DNA of 6,176 nucleotides from Methanobacteriota archaeon (GTDB lineage Archaea; Thermoplasmatota; Poseidoniia; Poseidoniales; Poseidoniaceae), in the NCBI GenBank assembly GCA_011525095.1, contig WTIV01000173.1, positions 1-6,176 of the forward strand, written 5' to 3'. The position numbers and the translations under genes were made by a program. Below are positions 5,779 to 6,176 of the stretch, piece after piece; position 1 is the stretch's first letter; each line of letters begins with the position of its first letter. A model generated the notes under the pieces. The model was not told the DNA's origin and did not search any database. It saw only the letters and a list, made by a program, of their open reading frames with translations.

Positions 5779-6176
5779 TATTCGAGTTTCTTAATCTTGG
5801 GTGGAGCAATAGCAACAAATATTGCTGCAATGAATGCTAAAATCAATCCAGCTGCGATGTAAACAGCGCTTGGACCTAGGGTGATTGACGAATCATCATC
5901 CGATTTTGAAGTGTCCTCGATGGCGTCCCCTATTGTTACCAGAGTTGATTTCACATTGTTTTCTTCATCGACTTCATCGATTGATGTACCTCTATCTACT
6001 TCTGCTTCGATAAGTAGGCTATCATCACCATCAGGTGCTTGCATATCACAAATAATCGAACCTAATTGGCCCGGCTGAAGCAGTTGAATTGTGCCACTAC
6101 CAAACGATTGGCCATCTGCTGTACATCTAACTCCAATCATTGTCGCTTGTACCTGCCCAGAGTTTCTAACAAACAC
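5778..6176 (-). CDS. Surface protein C-terminus: CARDB-like domain, acidic linker and membrane anchor; 5' end missing
   Basis: The minus-strand frame is open to the right edge; the first codon visible, GTG at 6176, is probably internal. The 132 residues seen begin in a beta-sandwich of CARDB-like type: an opening strand with NSG (5-7), a strand with C18 and D21-G, the L-x-P-G-Q turn (33-37), C43, and the closing I-D-E-x-x-E-x-N-N motif (66-74). An acidic Asp/Ser linker (about 84-98) follows. A single hydrophobic helix lies at about 104-124, followed by a short basic tail, PPKIKKLE. This is the usual layout of an archaeal surface protein with its domains outside the cell and a C-terminal anchor, the tail lying in the cytoplasm. 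The two cysteines (C18, C43) could form a disulfide. CARDB-like modules often occur in tandem, so more copies may lie beyond the window. Its ligand or partner is unknown. Confidence 0.8.
   Translation of the reverse strand: MFVRNSGQVQATMIGVRCTADGQSFGSGTIQLLQPGQLGSIICDMQAPDGDDSLLIEAEVDRGTSIDEVDEENNVKSTLVTIGDAIEDTSKSDDDSSITLGPSAVYIAAGLILAFIAAIFVAIAPPKIKKLE

Noticed and set aside
5881..6078. Plus-strand frame of 65 aa opposite the CARDB-like gene
   Set aside because: Ser-rich shadow of the Asp/Glu-rich coding sequence on the minus strand.

Overview
The window looks like a compact archaeal chromosome segment, most likely from a euryarchaeal/Thermoplasmatota-type lineage. Marine Group II (Poseidoniales) would fit, but that is inference from style, not a database result. 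The archaeal assignment rests on three genes read in order on the + strand: a DUF106/EMC3-type membrane insertase, an archaeal-type cytidylate kinase and a Cbf5-type pseudouridine synthase with a PUA domain. This gene order is a known archaeal neighbourhood, often attached to secY-adk. GGTGA/GGAGG ribosome-binding sites also fit an archaeal 16S 3' end. Nothing suggests a phage, plasmid, IS element or CRISPR locus.

Layout. (1) 1-2684, +: a large protein gene open at the left edge. It encodes a Pro/Ala-rich repeat stretch, several beta-sandwich (DUF11-like) modules, an EF-hand-like loop, a Glu-rich tract and a C-terminal zinc ribbon. (2) 2685-3086, -: a small unrecognised protein gene whose stop codon directly abuts the stop of gene 1. 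(3) 3087-3173: a short divergent region, probably carrying the promoters of genes 2 and 3. (4) 3159-5573, +: the insertase, cytidylate kinase and cbf5 genes, tightly packed as a probable operon. The cmk ribosome-binding site overlaps the insertase stop codon, and the cbf5 start overlaps the cmk stop as ATGA. (5) 5574-5777: a gap holding a possible 38-residue ORF on the - strand, whose stop again abuts the neighbouring (cbf5) stop, and a T-rich hairpin. (6) 5778-6176, -: the C-terminal part of a surface protein with a CARDB-like domain and a C-terminal membrane anchor, open at the right edge.

How the genes fit together. The central operon combines membrane-protein biogenesis (insertase), pyrimidine nucleotide supply (CMP/dCMP kinase) and rRNA/tRNA modification (Cbf5), a housekeeping linkage to translation. 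The ribosomal protein genes rpl34e and rpl14e, often found between cmk and cbf5 in archaea, are absent here. The two outer genes are repetitive beta-sandwich proteins. The most unusual items are the mixed architecture of gene 1, the basic tail plus zinc ribbon on the insertase, and the unrecognised small genes. I do not see convincing evidence of a wholly new multi-gene system.
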